From the NCBI GenBank assembly GCA_946554445.1, contig CAMNSD010000004.1:99889-163888 (forward strand): a DNA stretch of 64,000 nucleotides, in the 5' to 3' direction. The position numbers and the translations under genes were made by a program. Below the pieces are notes generated by a model, which saw only the letters and a program-made list of their open reading frames with translations, did not search any database and had not been told where the DNA came from. This document shows positions 44,907 through 53,491 of this stretch, piece by piece. Positions within the stretch are counted from its first letter, which is position 1; every line of letters begins with the position of its first letter. Source of the DNA: an uncultured Lachnospiraceae bacterium (GTDB lineage: Bacteria > Bacillota > Clostridia > Lachnospirales > Lachnospiraceae).

Positions 44907-44935
44907 GTATAAAAAAAACATATAACCGCATACTA
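44907..44935 (+). promoter_or_regulatory. Sigma-G-type forespore promoter of spoVAA-AB-AC
   Basis: GTATA (44907-44911), 17 bases, then CATACTA (44929-44935), a close match to the sigma-G consensus. It lies about 50 bases before the spoVAA start. The -10 box is identical to the one before spoVAD. Confidence 0.75.
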
Positions 44936-44986
44936 ACCGAAAAGAATTTCAATGATACTATAAACAAGAAACAGCCAAGGAGTATT

Positions 44987-45622
44987 ATGTCAACCAACAA
45001 TGTAACCATCTACCTGAAAGCCGAGCAAAACGTGGAATTGCAGTCCCCAGATGTGTATATAAAGGACATTGGAAAACTCACCTGCTCCGACAACCATATC
45101 CTGGCTAAAATTAAGGCCATTAAACTACATCATTTCAAAAAGGATATGAATAAACGTCAGGTCATCAGTCTCCTGAAAGTCATTGAAGAAATCGAAAAGG
45201 TCTGTCCTGGCGTTTCTGTAGAAAGTCTAGGCGAAGCGGATATACTGGTGGAATACATTGATGTAGACAAGCACAAGGGCTTGATCCAATGGATCAAGCT
45301 GCTCTTTGTAGCCTGTGTCAGCTTCTTCGGCACCGCCTTTACCATCATGGCTTTTCATAACGATATCGGCATCAACGATGTCTTTACCAAAATTTACGGG
45401 ATGGTGATGGGACAACCGGGAGACGGCTACGGCATTTTAGAATTATCCTACTCTGTCGGTCTCGCGGTGGGCATCACCGTATTCTTCAACCACATCGGCG
45501 GCAGAAGAATCACCAAGGATCCCACCCCCATAGAAGTAGAAATGCGCGTCTACGAACAGGATGTCAACAAATCCCTGATTGAGACGGCAGACAGGGAGGG
45601 TAAAACGATTGATGTTTCTTAA
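44987..45622 (+). CDS. spoVAA: Stage V sporulation protein AA
   Basis: A 211-residue forespore membrane protein of the SpoVA dipicolinic acid channel. The N-terminal half is a soluble domain starting TNNVTIYLKAEQNVELQSPD; IGKLTCSDNHILAKIKAIKL follows. Two membrane helices come next (WIKLLFVACVSFFGTAFTIM and LSYSVGLAVGITVFFNHIGG), then a short acidic tail with DPTPIEVEMRVYE. CAAGGAG precedes the ATG. spoVAB begins 11 bases before its stop. First gene behind a sigma-G promoter. Confidence 0.93.
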   Translation: MSTNNVTIYLKAEQNVELQSPDVYIKDIGKLTCSDNHILAKIKAIKLHHFKKDMNKRQVISLLKVIEEIEKVCPGVSVESLGEADILVEYIDVDKHKGLIQWIKLLFVACVSFFGTAFTIMAFHNDIGINDVFTKIYGMVMGQPGDGYGILELSYSVGLAVGITVFFNHIGGRRITKDPTPIEVEMRVYEQDVNKSLIETADREGKTIDVS

Positions 45623-46112
45623 ACAAATCCTTTTGGCAGTCATCGGCATCAGCGCCGGGTTGATCGTTTCCGCCGGTGTGTTCACCGTTCTAATCTCAGT
45701 GGGCCTGATCCCCCGTTTCGCCGGCAAAATGCACGTAGCTCGCAAGATATTCGTATTAGAAGAAATGGTAGTATTTGGCACGCTGGCCGGCGGATTTTTC
45801 AGTATTTTCAGCGACTGGGGAATGATCGGGGAGTTTGTAAAACAAAGACAGCTTTTTGGACAGGGTACCACCAATGGCATCTGGAACTTTATCGGCACAG
45901 TTTTTCTAATCCTTTTCGGTCTGTTTGCCGGCATTTTCGTGGGCTGTCTGGCACTGGCCATCGCAGAAATGCTCAACACCATACCAGTCTTTGCAAGAAG
46001 GATTGGATTTCGTCACGGACTGGGTATCGCCATCCTTGCCGTTGCCTTTGGAAAACTGCTGGGAAGCCTGATCTATTTTACGCAGCGTGTTTTTTTGTAC
46101 GGCAACCCATAA
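45612..46112 (+). CDS. spoVAB: Stage V sporulation protein AB
   Basis: A 166-residue membrane protein with about four or five helices: ILLAVIGISAGLIVSAGVFT, MVVFGTLAGGFFSIFSDWG, FIGTVFLILFGLFAGIFVGC. A conserved end reads NTIPVFARRIGFRHGLGIAI. The ATG at 45612 overlaps the end of spoVAA, a sign of coupling; the longer frame from 45579 would overlap further without a ribosome site. Confidence 0.92.
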   Translation: MFLKQILLAVIGISAGLIVSAGVFTVLISVGLIPRFAGKMHVARKIFVLEEMVVFGTLAGGFFSIFSDWGMIGEFVKQRQLFGQGTTNGIWNFIGTVFLILFGLFAGIFVGCLALAIAEMLNTIPVFARRIGFRHGLGIAILAVAFGKLLGSLIYFTQRVFLYGNP

Positions 46113-46193
46113 TTTTTCGTGCGAGACAATACAAATACAAGAATTATCAGCATCCAAAAATCGTCTACATGTAAGAAAGGAAACTATCAGAAT

Positions 46194-46679
46194 ATGACAC
46201 AGACTCAGAAACCACAGACCATACAAGAAAAAAAGGAAGAAGCTTACAGACAGCACGTGGAACAAACCACACCGAAATACAGCCTGCCGCTTCGCATGTG
46301 CAAGGCTTTTCTTATCGGCGGTCTCATCTGTCTGATCGGACAGATCATCTTAAACTATGCAACAAACTCCATGGGGCTTGATAAGGATACCGCCGGCTCC
46401 TGGTGCTCCATGCTTCTAGTGCTTGTGAGCGTACTTCTCACCGGATTCAATATTTATCCCAAACTGGTAGAGTGGGGCGGCGCCGGGGCGCTGGTGCCCA
46501 TCACGGGTTTTGCCAACTCCATCGCTTCCGCAGCAATCGAATACCAGAAAGAAGGACAGGTTTTTGGTATTGGCTGTAAAATCTTTACCATCGCCGGTCC
46601 TGTTATCCTCTACGGCATTTTCACCAGCTGGTGCCTGGGCATACTTTACTGGATCGGATGCTTACTGGGCATGGTATAG
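46194..46679 (+). CDS. spoVAC: Stage V sporulation protein AC
   Basis: A 161-residue membrane protein, the mechanosensitive-channel-like subunit of SpoVA. A polar N-terminus is followed by LRMCKAFLIGGLICLIGQII, LVSVLLTGFNIYPKLVEWGG, AGALVPITGFANSIASAAIE and a last helix around GPVILYGIFTSWCLGILYWI. AAAGGAAACTATC precedes the ATG at 46194. spoVAD would normally follow directly, but here the operon ends and the next genes converge on it. Confidence 0.95.
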   Translation: MTQTQKPQTIQEKKEEAYRQHVEQTTPKYSLPLRMCKAFLIGGLICLIGQIILNYATNSMGLDKDTAGSWCSMLLVLVSVLLTGFNIYPKLVEWGGAGALVPITGFANSIASAAIEYQKEGQVFGIGCKIFTIAGPVILYGIFTSWCLGILYWIGCLLGMV

Positions 46680-46751
46680 TAATGGTATAGTATGAGAAGA
46701 AACTATACTGCTCTCACGCCAGATTGGAAATGTTGCAAGTCAGAATATCCA

Positions 46752-46925
46752 TCAATCCAGAATCCGATATTCCAACATCTCATACAGAAGCTTCGTCCCC
46801 TCCGTGATCTCAGGGGGCAGAAGCGCCCTGGCCACCAATTTTAACTCATCGCTCTCCACATCGGTTCTTTTGAGGTTCGCATAGTCTCCGTCGATGCTGA
46901 CTACCTGATATTGAAATGTATTCAT
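46752..46925 (-). CDS. Small protein of unknown function (57 aa)
   Basis: Unrecognised. It begins MNTFQYQVVSIDGDYANLKR and ends with ALLPPEITEGTKLLYEMLEY. Short strands followed by a helix suggest a small folded domain. The ATG at 46925 and an earlier GTG at 46934 both lie near AGGAAAGG. It is downstream of sigF on the same strand and converges with spoVAC. Confidence 0.55.
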   Translation of the reverse strand: MNTFQYQVVSIDGDYANLKRTDVESDELKLVARALLPPEITEGTKLLYEMLEYRILD

Positions 46926-47021
46926 CCCACACACCGTACCTTTCCTGCTTCGTTTATATCACAATGCCGTCTCTCATCATGTCCCCGTCTCGGCTTCATC
47001 CTATCATATTCTGTTATCAGT

Positions 47022-47798
47022 CTAACATACTTCCTCCCGTAAATGCAACAGGATACGCTTCTCCATACGACTCACCTGGACCTGGCTGATTCCTAAACAT
47101 TTGGCCACTTCCACCTGTGTTTTATCCTGAAAATAACGCATGTCGATCAGTTGTCTTTCTACGTCGCCCAGTTTCCCTAACAATTCCTCTAACAGCATAT
47201 GATTTAAGATTTTTTCCTTCTCCACATCCTCACATGCCCCGCTTCCATTTAGGCTGTTCAAGCCGGCGGCGCAACCCACGCCTGCGCTGCCGCCCACCAC
47301 CTGATCCACCAGATATATCTCATTCCCGTCAGACTGATAGACAGACTTATAAATGGATTCCACCTCCACATTGGCGTCCAGGGCCATCACAATATCTTCC
47401 ACGCTTAAGGAAGTCGCCTCGGACAGTTCCTGTAATGTAGCCTCCCTGCCGTATGCCTGGGAGAGCCTTTCCGCAGCCTGTTTGACCTTCCAGCCATTCT
47501 CCTTCAATGTACGACTGACCTTGACCATCCCATCATCCCGCAGGAATCGCTTGATCTCCCCTTGTATCATAGGCACAGCATACGTAGAAAAACGCACCTC
47601 AAACTGCAGATCAAATTTATCAATAGCCTTCATCAAGCCGATACATCCAATCTGAAATAAATCTTCCGCGTCATACCCTCTCCCTATAAAGCGTTTTACA
47701 ATATGACGTACCAGCCCCAGATTTTCCTCTATCAGTTTCTCTCTTGCCTCTTTATCTCCTGCCTGTGATCGTTCGATTAATACGGCAGTCTCTTCCAT
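47022..47798 (-). CDS. sigF: Forespore sigma factor F
   Basis: The first compartment-specific sigma factor of sporulation, held inactive by SpoIIAB. The protein is 258 residues. Region 2 is recognisable as ENLGLVRHIVKRFIGRGYDA, EDLFQIGCIGLMKAIDKFD and RFSTYAVPMIQGEIKRFLRD. Region 3 is VKVSRTLKENGWKVKQAAER. Region 4 is GDVERQLIDMRYFQDKTQVE, then LGISQVQVSRMEKRIL. Between regions 3 and 4 is a glycine- and cysteine-containing insert of about 25 residues (GGSAGVGCAAGLNSLNGSGA) not usual in SigF. It starts three bases after the spoIIAB stop. Confidence 0.93.
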   Translation of the reverse strand: MEETAVLIERSQAGDKEAREKLIEENLGLVRHIVKRFIGRGYDAEDLFQIGCIGLMKAIDKFDLQFEVRFSTYAVPMIQGEIKRFLRDDGMVKVSRTLKENGWKVKQAAERLSQAYGREATLQELSEATSLSVEDIVMALDANVEVESIYKSVYQSDGNEIYLVDQVVGGSAGVGCAAGLNSLNGSGACEDVEKEKILNHMLLEELLGKLGDVERQLIDMRYFQDKTQVEVAKCLGISQVQVSRMEKRILLHLREEVC

Positions 47799-47801
47799 GG
47801 G

Positions 47802-48290
47802 CTATTCCTCGCTGCCAATCCAGGATCCCAGGCCAATCTTCTTACACATACGTACCACTGTACCCTGTCCTGGCTTGGACTTTACTTCCAGATCATCCAT
47901 GAAAGCTTCCATGAAAGCAAATCCCATCCCAGACCGCTCCAGTTCCGGCCTGGTGGTAAATAGAGGTTCCATGGCCTTGGTGATATCTTCTATCCCCACG
48001 CCGCGGTCTATAATCTCCACCTCCAGCATGTCCTTTTTCAATTCACAATTCATGTAAATACGATCTGCGACATTTCCCTTGTTTTCATAGCCATGAATAA
48101 TCGCATTGGTCACCGCCTCGGAAATGGCAGTCTTCACATCGGATACTTCCTCCAACGTCGGATTTAAGGGCGTGATAAAAGCCGACACCGCCATCCGCGC
48201 AAAGGACTCATTGTCCGACACCGCCGCAAACTCCAAGTGTATCTCATTTGTGATCTGTCTGTAATCCTTCTTCTCTAAAATCTCTATCAT
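47802..48290 (-). CDS. spoIIAB: Anti-sigma F factor, serine kinase
   Basis: A GHKL-fold kinase of 162 residues that binds sigma-F and phosphorylates SpoIIAA. It contains FARMAVSAFITPLNPTLEEV, DVKTAISEAVTNAIIHGYEN (N-box), IDRGVGI (G1) and LERSGMGFAFMEAFMDDLEV (G2). The ATG at 48290 has AGGA seven bases upstream. The gene is about 140 bases from spoIIAA, wider than the close packing usual in this operon. Confidence 0.95.
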   Translation of the reverse strand: MIEILEKKDYRQITNEIHLEFAAVSDNESFARMAVSAFITPLNPTLEEVSDVKTAISEAVTNAIIHGYENKGNVADRIYMNCELKKDMLEVEIIDRGVGIEDITKAMEPLFTTRPELERSGMGFAFMEAFMDDLEVKSKPGQGTVVRMCKKIGLGSWIGSEE

Positions 48291-48399
48291 AGCTGTTTCC
48301 TGCTCCTTTCTCATACCAATTACTCAAAGTTCCATACCTTTAGAAGTTCTTCTCCCTAACCACCAAATCCCGCTTCACACATTCTTAAATTTCGTGCGG

Positions 48400-48423
48400 A
48401 GAATGCCGCCCTTCAGGCATTCT
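48400..48423. repeat. Hairpin inside the spoIIA operon
   Basis: AGAATGCC (48400-48407) and GGCATTCT (48416-48423) form an eight-base stem just after the spoIIAA stop, without a T-run. It resembles the hairpin at 5147-5178. Confidence 0.55.
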
Positions 48424-48430
48424 TCTTACT

Positions 48431-48739
48431 CTACTCCATGATCTCCACAATATTTTCCACCCCGGCTAAAAGCAGGATTCTCTTGATGCGGCTATCCGTG
48501 TGCACGGCATATACCTTGCCCCCAAAGCAGGATATTTTTTTATAACGGCCCACTAGAATCCCTATCCCAGAACTATCCATAAAGGTTGTCTGCGAAAAAT
48601 CAAAGACAATATTTTCCACTTCCTTGGAAAGTATGAATCTATCCGCTTTCGAACTTATGTTAACCGATTTGTGATGATCTATCTCCGTCGGCATCCTTAT
48701 CATAAGGTATTTGTCTATCACTCTGAAATCCTCATCCAT
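48431..48739 (-). CDS. spoIIAA: Anti-anti-sigma factor
   Basis: A STAS-domain protein of 102 residues. The dephosphorylated form frees sigma-F from SpoIIAB. The phosphorylated serine lies in FMDSSGIGILVGRYK, and the preceding strand is NIVFDFSQTT. AAAGGAG precedes the ATG. First gene of spoIIAA-spoIIAB-sigF. The intergenic region before it contains the terminator of the TPR gene; I could not identify a convincing sigma-H promoter. Confidence 0.93.
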   Translation of the reverse strand: MDEDFRVIDKYLMIRMPTEIDHHKSVNISSKADRFILSKEVENIVFDFSQTTFMDSSGIGILVGRYKKISCFGGKVYAVHTDSRIKRILLLAGVENIVEIME

Positions 48740-48768
48740 ATTATGTAAACTCCTTTCCGTTAAATTTT

Positions 48769-48814
48769 AAAAAAAGAAAGAGAACGCAATGTGATATTTC
48801 ACTACGTTCTCTTT
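48769..48814 (-). terminator. Terminator of the TPR protein gene
   Basis: On the minus strand AAAGAGAACG pairs with CGTTCTCTTT around a loop, followed by CTTTTTTT. It lies about 75 bases past the TPR gene and about 30 bases before spoIIAA. Confidence 0.85.
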
Positions 48815-48887
48815 CGTGTCTTCTTGCTATCCTTTTATCTGATTTCTCTTCTAAGCGCCCCTCCGCCGTCACCCAGCGCTGCCGCTC

Positions 48888-50312
48888 TTAATCCTGTATC
48901 TCATCCTCCATCTCCTGCAGGAAATCCTCGGACTTACTGGCTTTCTCCGTACCCGGGAAAAGTTGGATAACCTGAAGATATGCCTCTTTCGCTTCCTCCG
49001 TCTGCCCTAGCCGGTAATAGGCATTGGCCAGATTATAGAGCGCCTCGCCATTGGTGGCATCATACTGGAATGCCTTCTCCAGATTCGGAATCGCATCCGC
49101 ATAATTTTCCTGACGATATGCCTCATACCCATCATTATAATAGGATTCCGCGATACCTGGTCCCACCAACGCCAGCAACGTATTGTAGAGCGTCTCAAAG
49201 GCCTCTGAATTATCGCTTTCACCCTCGACCTCTTCCGCTTCAATCTCCTCCAGATAATCCGCCACCACTGTAACTTCTTCCGGATTCGTCAAGTAAGCGC
49301 CTGCTGCTTTCATCAAACTATCCACAGACCGCAGGGTTCCGTCTGTTCCCAAATATGCCGCAAGATCCTGCTCTAAATCAGCCTTCTCCTCTTGCAGGAC
49401 GCCAAGCTGCTGCTGCAGTTCATCTATGGTAGCCGTCTTAGCGTCAGACTGTTCACTGACTTTGCGCAGATTCTCATCAATATTCGCCTTGGCCGCCTGT
49501 ATCCTGGCCGGCAGGATCAAGAAAAAGGCAATGGCAATACCGATTGCAAGCCCGATTCCCAAATTAAGGAGCGAGGTGACGCCTTTGCCATCCTTCATAT
49601 TAACGGGCTGTATGATCGTCTCATTTCCACTCTGATACTTGACAATTTCTTCCGACTTCTTCGGTTTCTTCCCCGTATTCTTGACGCCTTCCTCCGGCAT
49701 CAGCATCTCATTCACTTCTTTGAGATAACGGAGGGTGGCCGTATTGTTCGCGTCAATCTCCAGACATTTGGTCAGTTCCCTTTTGGCCCGTTCCCATTCC
49801 TCACTGTTGATATACAAAAGGGCCAAAAGCTGATGCGCCCTGATAAATTTCGGATTTAAGGACAACACCTTTTTCAGCTGAATCACCGCCAGATCCAGAC
49901 TATCCTGATGACAATAGGTAAGCGCCTGATTATATTTCTTTATCGTCTGATTAATTGTATCCAGCCGATTCTGATTGGTCTGGATCATATCAATATAATC
50001 ATCCGCAATATTCTTCTTCGGACGCAGGTTCTTGCTGATAACCCACTCACTGAGAGCTGCCACCACCTCACCTGTCTCAAAGTATACAAGCCCCAGCAGA
50101 TTACGGGCCTCCACATTATTCTTGTCAAACTTCAAACTCTGTCTCAAACTTGCAATAGCGCCTGTCAGATCCCTGACACTCGCCCTCTCTAATCCGTCAT
50201 TATAGAAACGGTTCGATATATATATAATCCTTTTATAAAGGGTTACATCGGCACCACAGTTAGTACAGAAATTGTGTTCTGACAAAGTACATCCACACTG
50301 ATAACAGATCAT
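48888..50312 (-). CDS. Zinc-ribbon and TPR-repeat membrane protein
   Basis: A 474-residue protein. An N-terminal zinc ribbon has MICYQCGCTLSEHNFCTNCG (two Cys-x2-Cys pairs). Three or more TPR units follow, for example ASLRQSLKFDKNNVEARNLL and QLKKVLSLNPKFIRAHQLLA. One membrane helix (LGIGLAIGIAIAFFLILPA, about residue 255) and a coiled coil (SDAKTATIDELQQQLGVLQE) come next. More TPR units follow on the far side (AIPNLEKAFQYDATNGEALY and TEEAKEAYLQVIQLFPGTEK). It probably acts as a scaffold with TPRs on both sides of the membrane; partners are unknown. Confidence 0.85.
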   Translation of the reverse strand: MICYQCGCTLSEHNFCTNCGADVTLYKRIIYISNRFYNDGLERASVRDLTGAIASLRQSLKFDKNNVEARNLLGLVYFETGEVVAALSEWVISKNLRPKKNIADDYIDMIQTNQNRLDTINQTIKKYNQALTYCHQDSLDLAVIQLKKVLSLNPKFIRAHQLLALLYINSEEWERAKRELTKCLEIDANNTATLRYLKEVNEMLMPEEGVKNTGKKPKKSEEIVKYQSGNETIIQPVNMKDGKGVTSLLNLGIGLAIGIAIAFFLILPARIQAAKANIDENLRKVSEQSDAKTATIDELQQQLGVLQEEKADLEQDLAAYLGTDGTLRSVDSLMKAAGAYLTNPEEVTVVADYLEEIEAEEVEGESDNSEAFETLYNTLLALVGPGIAESYYNDGYEAYRQENYADAIPNLEKAFQYDATNGEALYNLANAYYRLGQTEEAKEAYLQVIQLFPGTEKASKSEDFLQEMEDEIQD

Positions 50313-50325
50313 CTATGCCAATCCC

Positions 50326-50475
50326 CTATTCTTCTTCCACTTTCTTAGCGTCTTTGACTATCTTCACCATCAGATCCGCCATATCGGTAAGATCCTGATT
50401 ATAGATTGCTTCCTCTGCATCCTCAACTTCCAGGCTGGGATGGAATTTCTTTAACTCTTCTTCAAAATTAATCAT
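50326..50475 (-). CDS. Small acidic protein overlapping folC (49 aa)
   Basis: A 49-residue frame starting MINFEEELKKFHPSLEVEDA and ending LMVKIVKDAKKVEEE. Its ATG overlaps the folC stop by eight bases, and AGGAG lies eight bases upstream, inside folC. It is acidic and helical, with no known family. The next gene, the TPR protein, starts about 14 bases after its stop, so it sits in a compact folC-small-TPR run. The coupling makes a real product likely. Confidence 0.7.
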   Translation of the reverse strand: MINFEEELKKFHPSLEVEDAEEAIYNQDLTDMADLMVKIVKDAKKVEEE

Positions 50476-51790
50476 GCCCGGATCTCCTTATAAGGGCTTT
50501 GACCTCGCCCACCAAATATAATGAACCGACAATATACACTTTATCCTTATCAGACCTGTGCGATACCATTCCGGTAAATGCAGCCTCCAGCGTATCATAG
50601 GCCCTGACTGTGACCCCTGTATACTGTCTAAAAGAATCTTCCAATGTCTGAAGGGGCAGTGCACGCTCTCCTGAAATTGCCGCCACGCCGATCTCATCAA
50701 ATAATCCGGAACCGGCCAGCACCTGCGCTGCTTCCCTGTATTGCTTGTCCTTGACAGCCGAAAAGAGCAATTTACGCTTTCCGCTGCAAGCATGGACTTT
50801 CACTGTCTCCAAAAAGGCCTGAATCCCATCTATATTATGGGCACCGTCCAGATATACGCCTGGAAATACTTCCTCCATCCTGCCTTCCCAGAATGTTTCC
50901 CTGATGCCGTCTTGAAGGATATCGGCCGTAATGCGGGAATCTGCCAGCAAATCCAGCGCCGTCACCGCCAGTGAAACATTCTCAATCTGATAGACCGCAG
51001 AGGTGGACACAGTAAAACCAATATAATCATAATAGTTTAAATGGAGAGAAAAATCAATTGTTTTATCCAGAATCTTTATTTCTTTTATCGCCGTTTTTTG
51101 TAATGGAAAAGTTTTTGCGCCTATTTTTGCTGCATATTCTTCTATCTCCTGCGTTACATCCGGCTGTTTGACCGGATAGACCACTGGCACGCCGGGCCGC
51201 AAAATCCCCGCCTTCTCTCTGGTAATCTCTGGCAGCGTATCCCCCAAATACTCCATATGGTCGTAACCGATGGAAGTCAGGACGCAGAGATCCTTGTGCG
51301 ACACGGCATTGGTAGCGTCCAGCCTTCCTCCAAGACCAGTCTCCAACACTACATATTCCACACCCTTTTTATCAAAAAGCACCATCGCCATAAAAAAGAG
51401 GAACTCAAAAAACGTGGGATGATAAGCTATCCTCTGCAGATCCTGTGGCAGGTTGTCCAGCTGCTTCTTCACAGTATGAAAGGCTTCCACAAATTCTCTT
51501 TCGCTCACCATTTCGCCGTCAATCACAAATCGTTCCCGCATGGTCACAAGATGCGGCGAGACAAACATCCCGCATCGGATACCAGCCTTCCTTAAAACAG
51601 TCGATAAATAAGCACAAACAGATCCTTTTCCGTTTGTGCCCGCTACGTGAAGTATCTTGCAGTTCTGTGCCGGGTTCCCCAGATGAGCCAGAAATTTCCC
51701 GGTGTTTTCCATACTGTTTTTCTTCGTAAATTTCGGGGTAGCGCTGATATACTCCTGCGCTGCCCCGTAAGAATCAATTGTCTGTGTCAT
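50468..51790 (-). CDS. folC: Bifunctional folylpolyglutamate synthase / dihydrofolate synthase
   Basis: Adds glutamate to folates with ATP. The protein is 440 residues. The P-loop HVAGTNGKGSVCAYLST is at about residues 48-64. FVSPHLVTMRERFVIDGE, LETGLGGRLDATNAV, SIGYDHMEYLGDTLPEITRE and YLDGAHNIDGIQAFLETV follow in family order. The start is 51790, 18 bases after the FapA-family stop. Confidence 0.93.
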   Translation of the reverse strand: MTQTIDSYGAAQEYISATPKFTKKNSMENTGKFLAHLGNPAQNCKILHVAGTNGKGSVCAYLSTVLRKAGIRCGMFVSPHLVTMRERFVIDGEMVSEREFVEAFHTVKKQLDNLPQDLQRIAYHPTFFEFLFFMAMVLFDKKGVEYVVLETGLGGRLDATNAVSHKDLCVLTSIGYDHMEYLGDTLPEITREKAGILRPGVPVVYPVKQPDVTQEIEEYAAKIGAKTFPLQKTAIKEIKILDKTIDFSLHLNYYDYIGFTVSTSAVYQIENVSLAVTALDLLADSRITADILQDGIRETFWEGRMEEVFPGVYLDGAHNIDGIQAFLETVKVHACSGKRKLLFSAVKDKQYREAAQVLAGSGLFDEIGVAAISGERALPLQTLEDSFRQYTGVTVRAYDTLEAAFTGMVSHRSDKDKVYIVGSLYLVGEVKALIRRSGHD

Positions 51791-51808
51791 TTCCTGCTGC
51801 TCCCGCCG

Positions 51809-53374
51809 CTAATTGTGTATGATTACCGTACCCTCAATGACACCCTTATCCGCGGTATATTTCATAAAACAAGTATTTCTGTCCATAATCATCCGCTCTG
51901 CATTGATACTGATAACTACATTTCGATAGAGATTACCGTCCACCTTGATATAGGATTCCCGGCCTTCCTCCATGGTCGTCTCCAATTCTTCCCGTTCTTT
52001 CCCTATCTTATCCAGTTCCGCAAAATATTCATCCTTTAAGCGGTTCCACTCGGAAAGATTAGCTTCCGTAGTCATCGCCGTATTGGCGCCCCGTCTGCGC
52101 TTTTCACGCAAAGCCTCCGTCATGGCATCCACCAACTTGGCAAGTTTTTCCTTAATCTCCGCTTCCTTACGCCTATTCTCCAACAACATATCGAAAGACT
52201 CCGGCTGATAACCGCAATGGAGGATCGTCTTCACCTCCACATCATTGCCAGCTGTCATAGCCTCGATACTCTTGAGCGCATGTACCTGCCCGCCAATGAT
52301 CGCACCCTTCTTACCGTTGGTAATGACTTTATCTTTCGCTGATACCTTGGAATTCAAGATAACATTGGACTGTACAATGCCGCCAGCGTCCACCGTAGTA
52401 TTTTCTATAAATTCTGCAAACACATTGCCTCTGGCAGATATCTTGCCACCGCCCTGTATGCCACGTGACAAAAGCACGTCTCCGCCCGCAAAAAGGGAAG
52501 CGCCGCCTGTGGTGCCATGTATCTCAATATTACGGCCGGCGCGAATCGTGACACCGCCTTCTACATTGCCATTGATGATGACATCGCCAAAAAACTCTAT
52601 CTTTCCAATGATGGCATCCACATCACCCATAATCTCATGCACGTTCTGAATATCAATCTTGCCGTCTTTTACTTCTATTTTGCCGTCATTCTGCGCATAA
52701 TATACACCGTTTTCCCTGGTGATGCCCTTACCGCGCATAGGCGGAAGATCCCTGGCCGCTGCAGCCTTCAATACATTACCCTGCACTGTATAGCCATCCA
52801 CGCCCGGTACCGCATAATGATAAATCGCTACCTTATCTCCCTTATGTACGTTTTGGAGCGCACTCATACTGGAATAATCCACGGTGCCGTCTTCACGGAT
52901 GGTCGGGCCCATATGCTCCTCCGGAGAAAAAAGGTACTCAAAATAGCCATCCTGCCCCGGCACAGCCTCCTGCCCTTTCGCAACCAGGATTTCTCTCTCG
53001 TAGACTTTCTTCTTCACCATCGCAGAAAGATTGGAACTGTGATATCCCTTGACCACCCCCTGCTGTTCCAGATAACTTTCCAACTCACGCTTGGAATACA
53101 CCTGGCCCTCCGCTGGCGGTGTCAGATAGAGCCACGCTGTCATCTCGTCATCTTCCACACGCAGATAAGTGCCCTCTGTCAGATTGGTTTCTATAAGAGG
53201 TTTCTTCTCCTCTTCCGCTTGTTCTGCAGCAGCTGACTGCGTTTCCTCCCCTGGTTTGGGCGCCTGTGCAGCTGCTGGCGCTGCCGGGGGAAGCCCTTTT
53301 GCCTTGGCCATCGCCGCTTTCAGTTTCTCCAACTGCTCTGACGAAAGATTTGATACGGCCACGTGACTCACCAC
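51809..53374 (-). CDS. FapA family (DUF342) protein
   Basis: A 521-residue cytosolic protein with the DUF342/FapA architecture. After an Ala/Pro/Gln-rich linker comes an N-terminal domain with HKGDKVAIYHYAVPGVDGYT. A right-handed beta-helix follows (GDVIINGNVEGGVTIRAGRN and AGGDVLLSRGIQGGGKISAR). A coiled-coil region (REKRRRGANTAMTTEANLSE) and a last strand domain close the protein. The family is thought to help polar localisation or flagellar and DNA uptake functions; the exact role is unknown. It starts with GTG behind AAGGAAAG. Confidence 0.85.
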   Translation of the reverse strand: MVSHVAVSNLSSEQLEKLKAAMAKAKGLPPAAPAAAQAPKPGEETQSAAAEQAEEEKKPLIETNLTEGTYLRVEDDEMTAWLYLTPPAEGQVYSKRELESYLEQQGVVKGYHSSNLSAMVKKKVYEREILVAKGQEAVPGQDGYFEYLFSPEEHMGPTIREDGTVDYSSMSALQNVHKGDKVAIYHYAVPGVDGYTVQGNVLKAAAARDLPPMRGKGITRENGVYYAQNDGKIEVKDGKIDIQNVHEIMGDVDAIIGKIEFFGDVIINGNVEGGVTIRAGRNIEIHGTTGGASLFAGGDVLLSRGIQGGGKISARGNVFAEFIENTTVDAGGIVQSNVILNSKVSAKDKVITNGKKGAIIGGQVHALKSIEAMTAGNDVEVKTILHCGYQPESFDMLLENRRKEAEIKEKLAKLVDAMTEALREKRRRGANTAMTTEANLSEWNRLKDEYFAELDKIGKEREELETTMEEGRESYIKVDGNLYRNVVISINAERMIMDRNTCFMKYTADKGVIEGTVIIHN

Positions 53375-53491
53375 ACTTTCCTTGTGACACTCATGTCACT
53401 TATTCTACACACCAAAATAAAAACCAAAATACCCTTATATATAACTCTACACCAAATTCCTGTACTTTTCCAGTCCCAAAAGAAAATTCCT

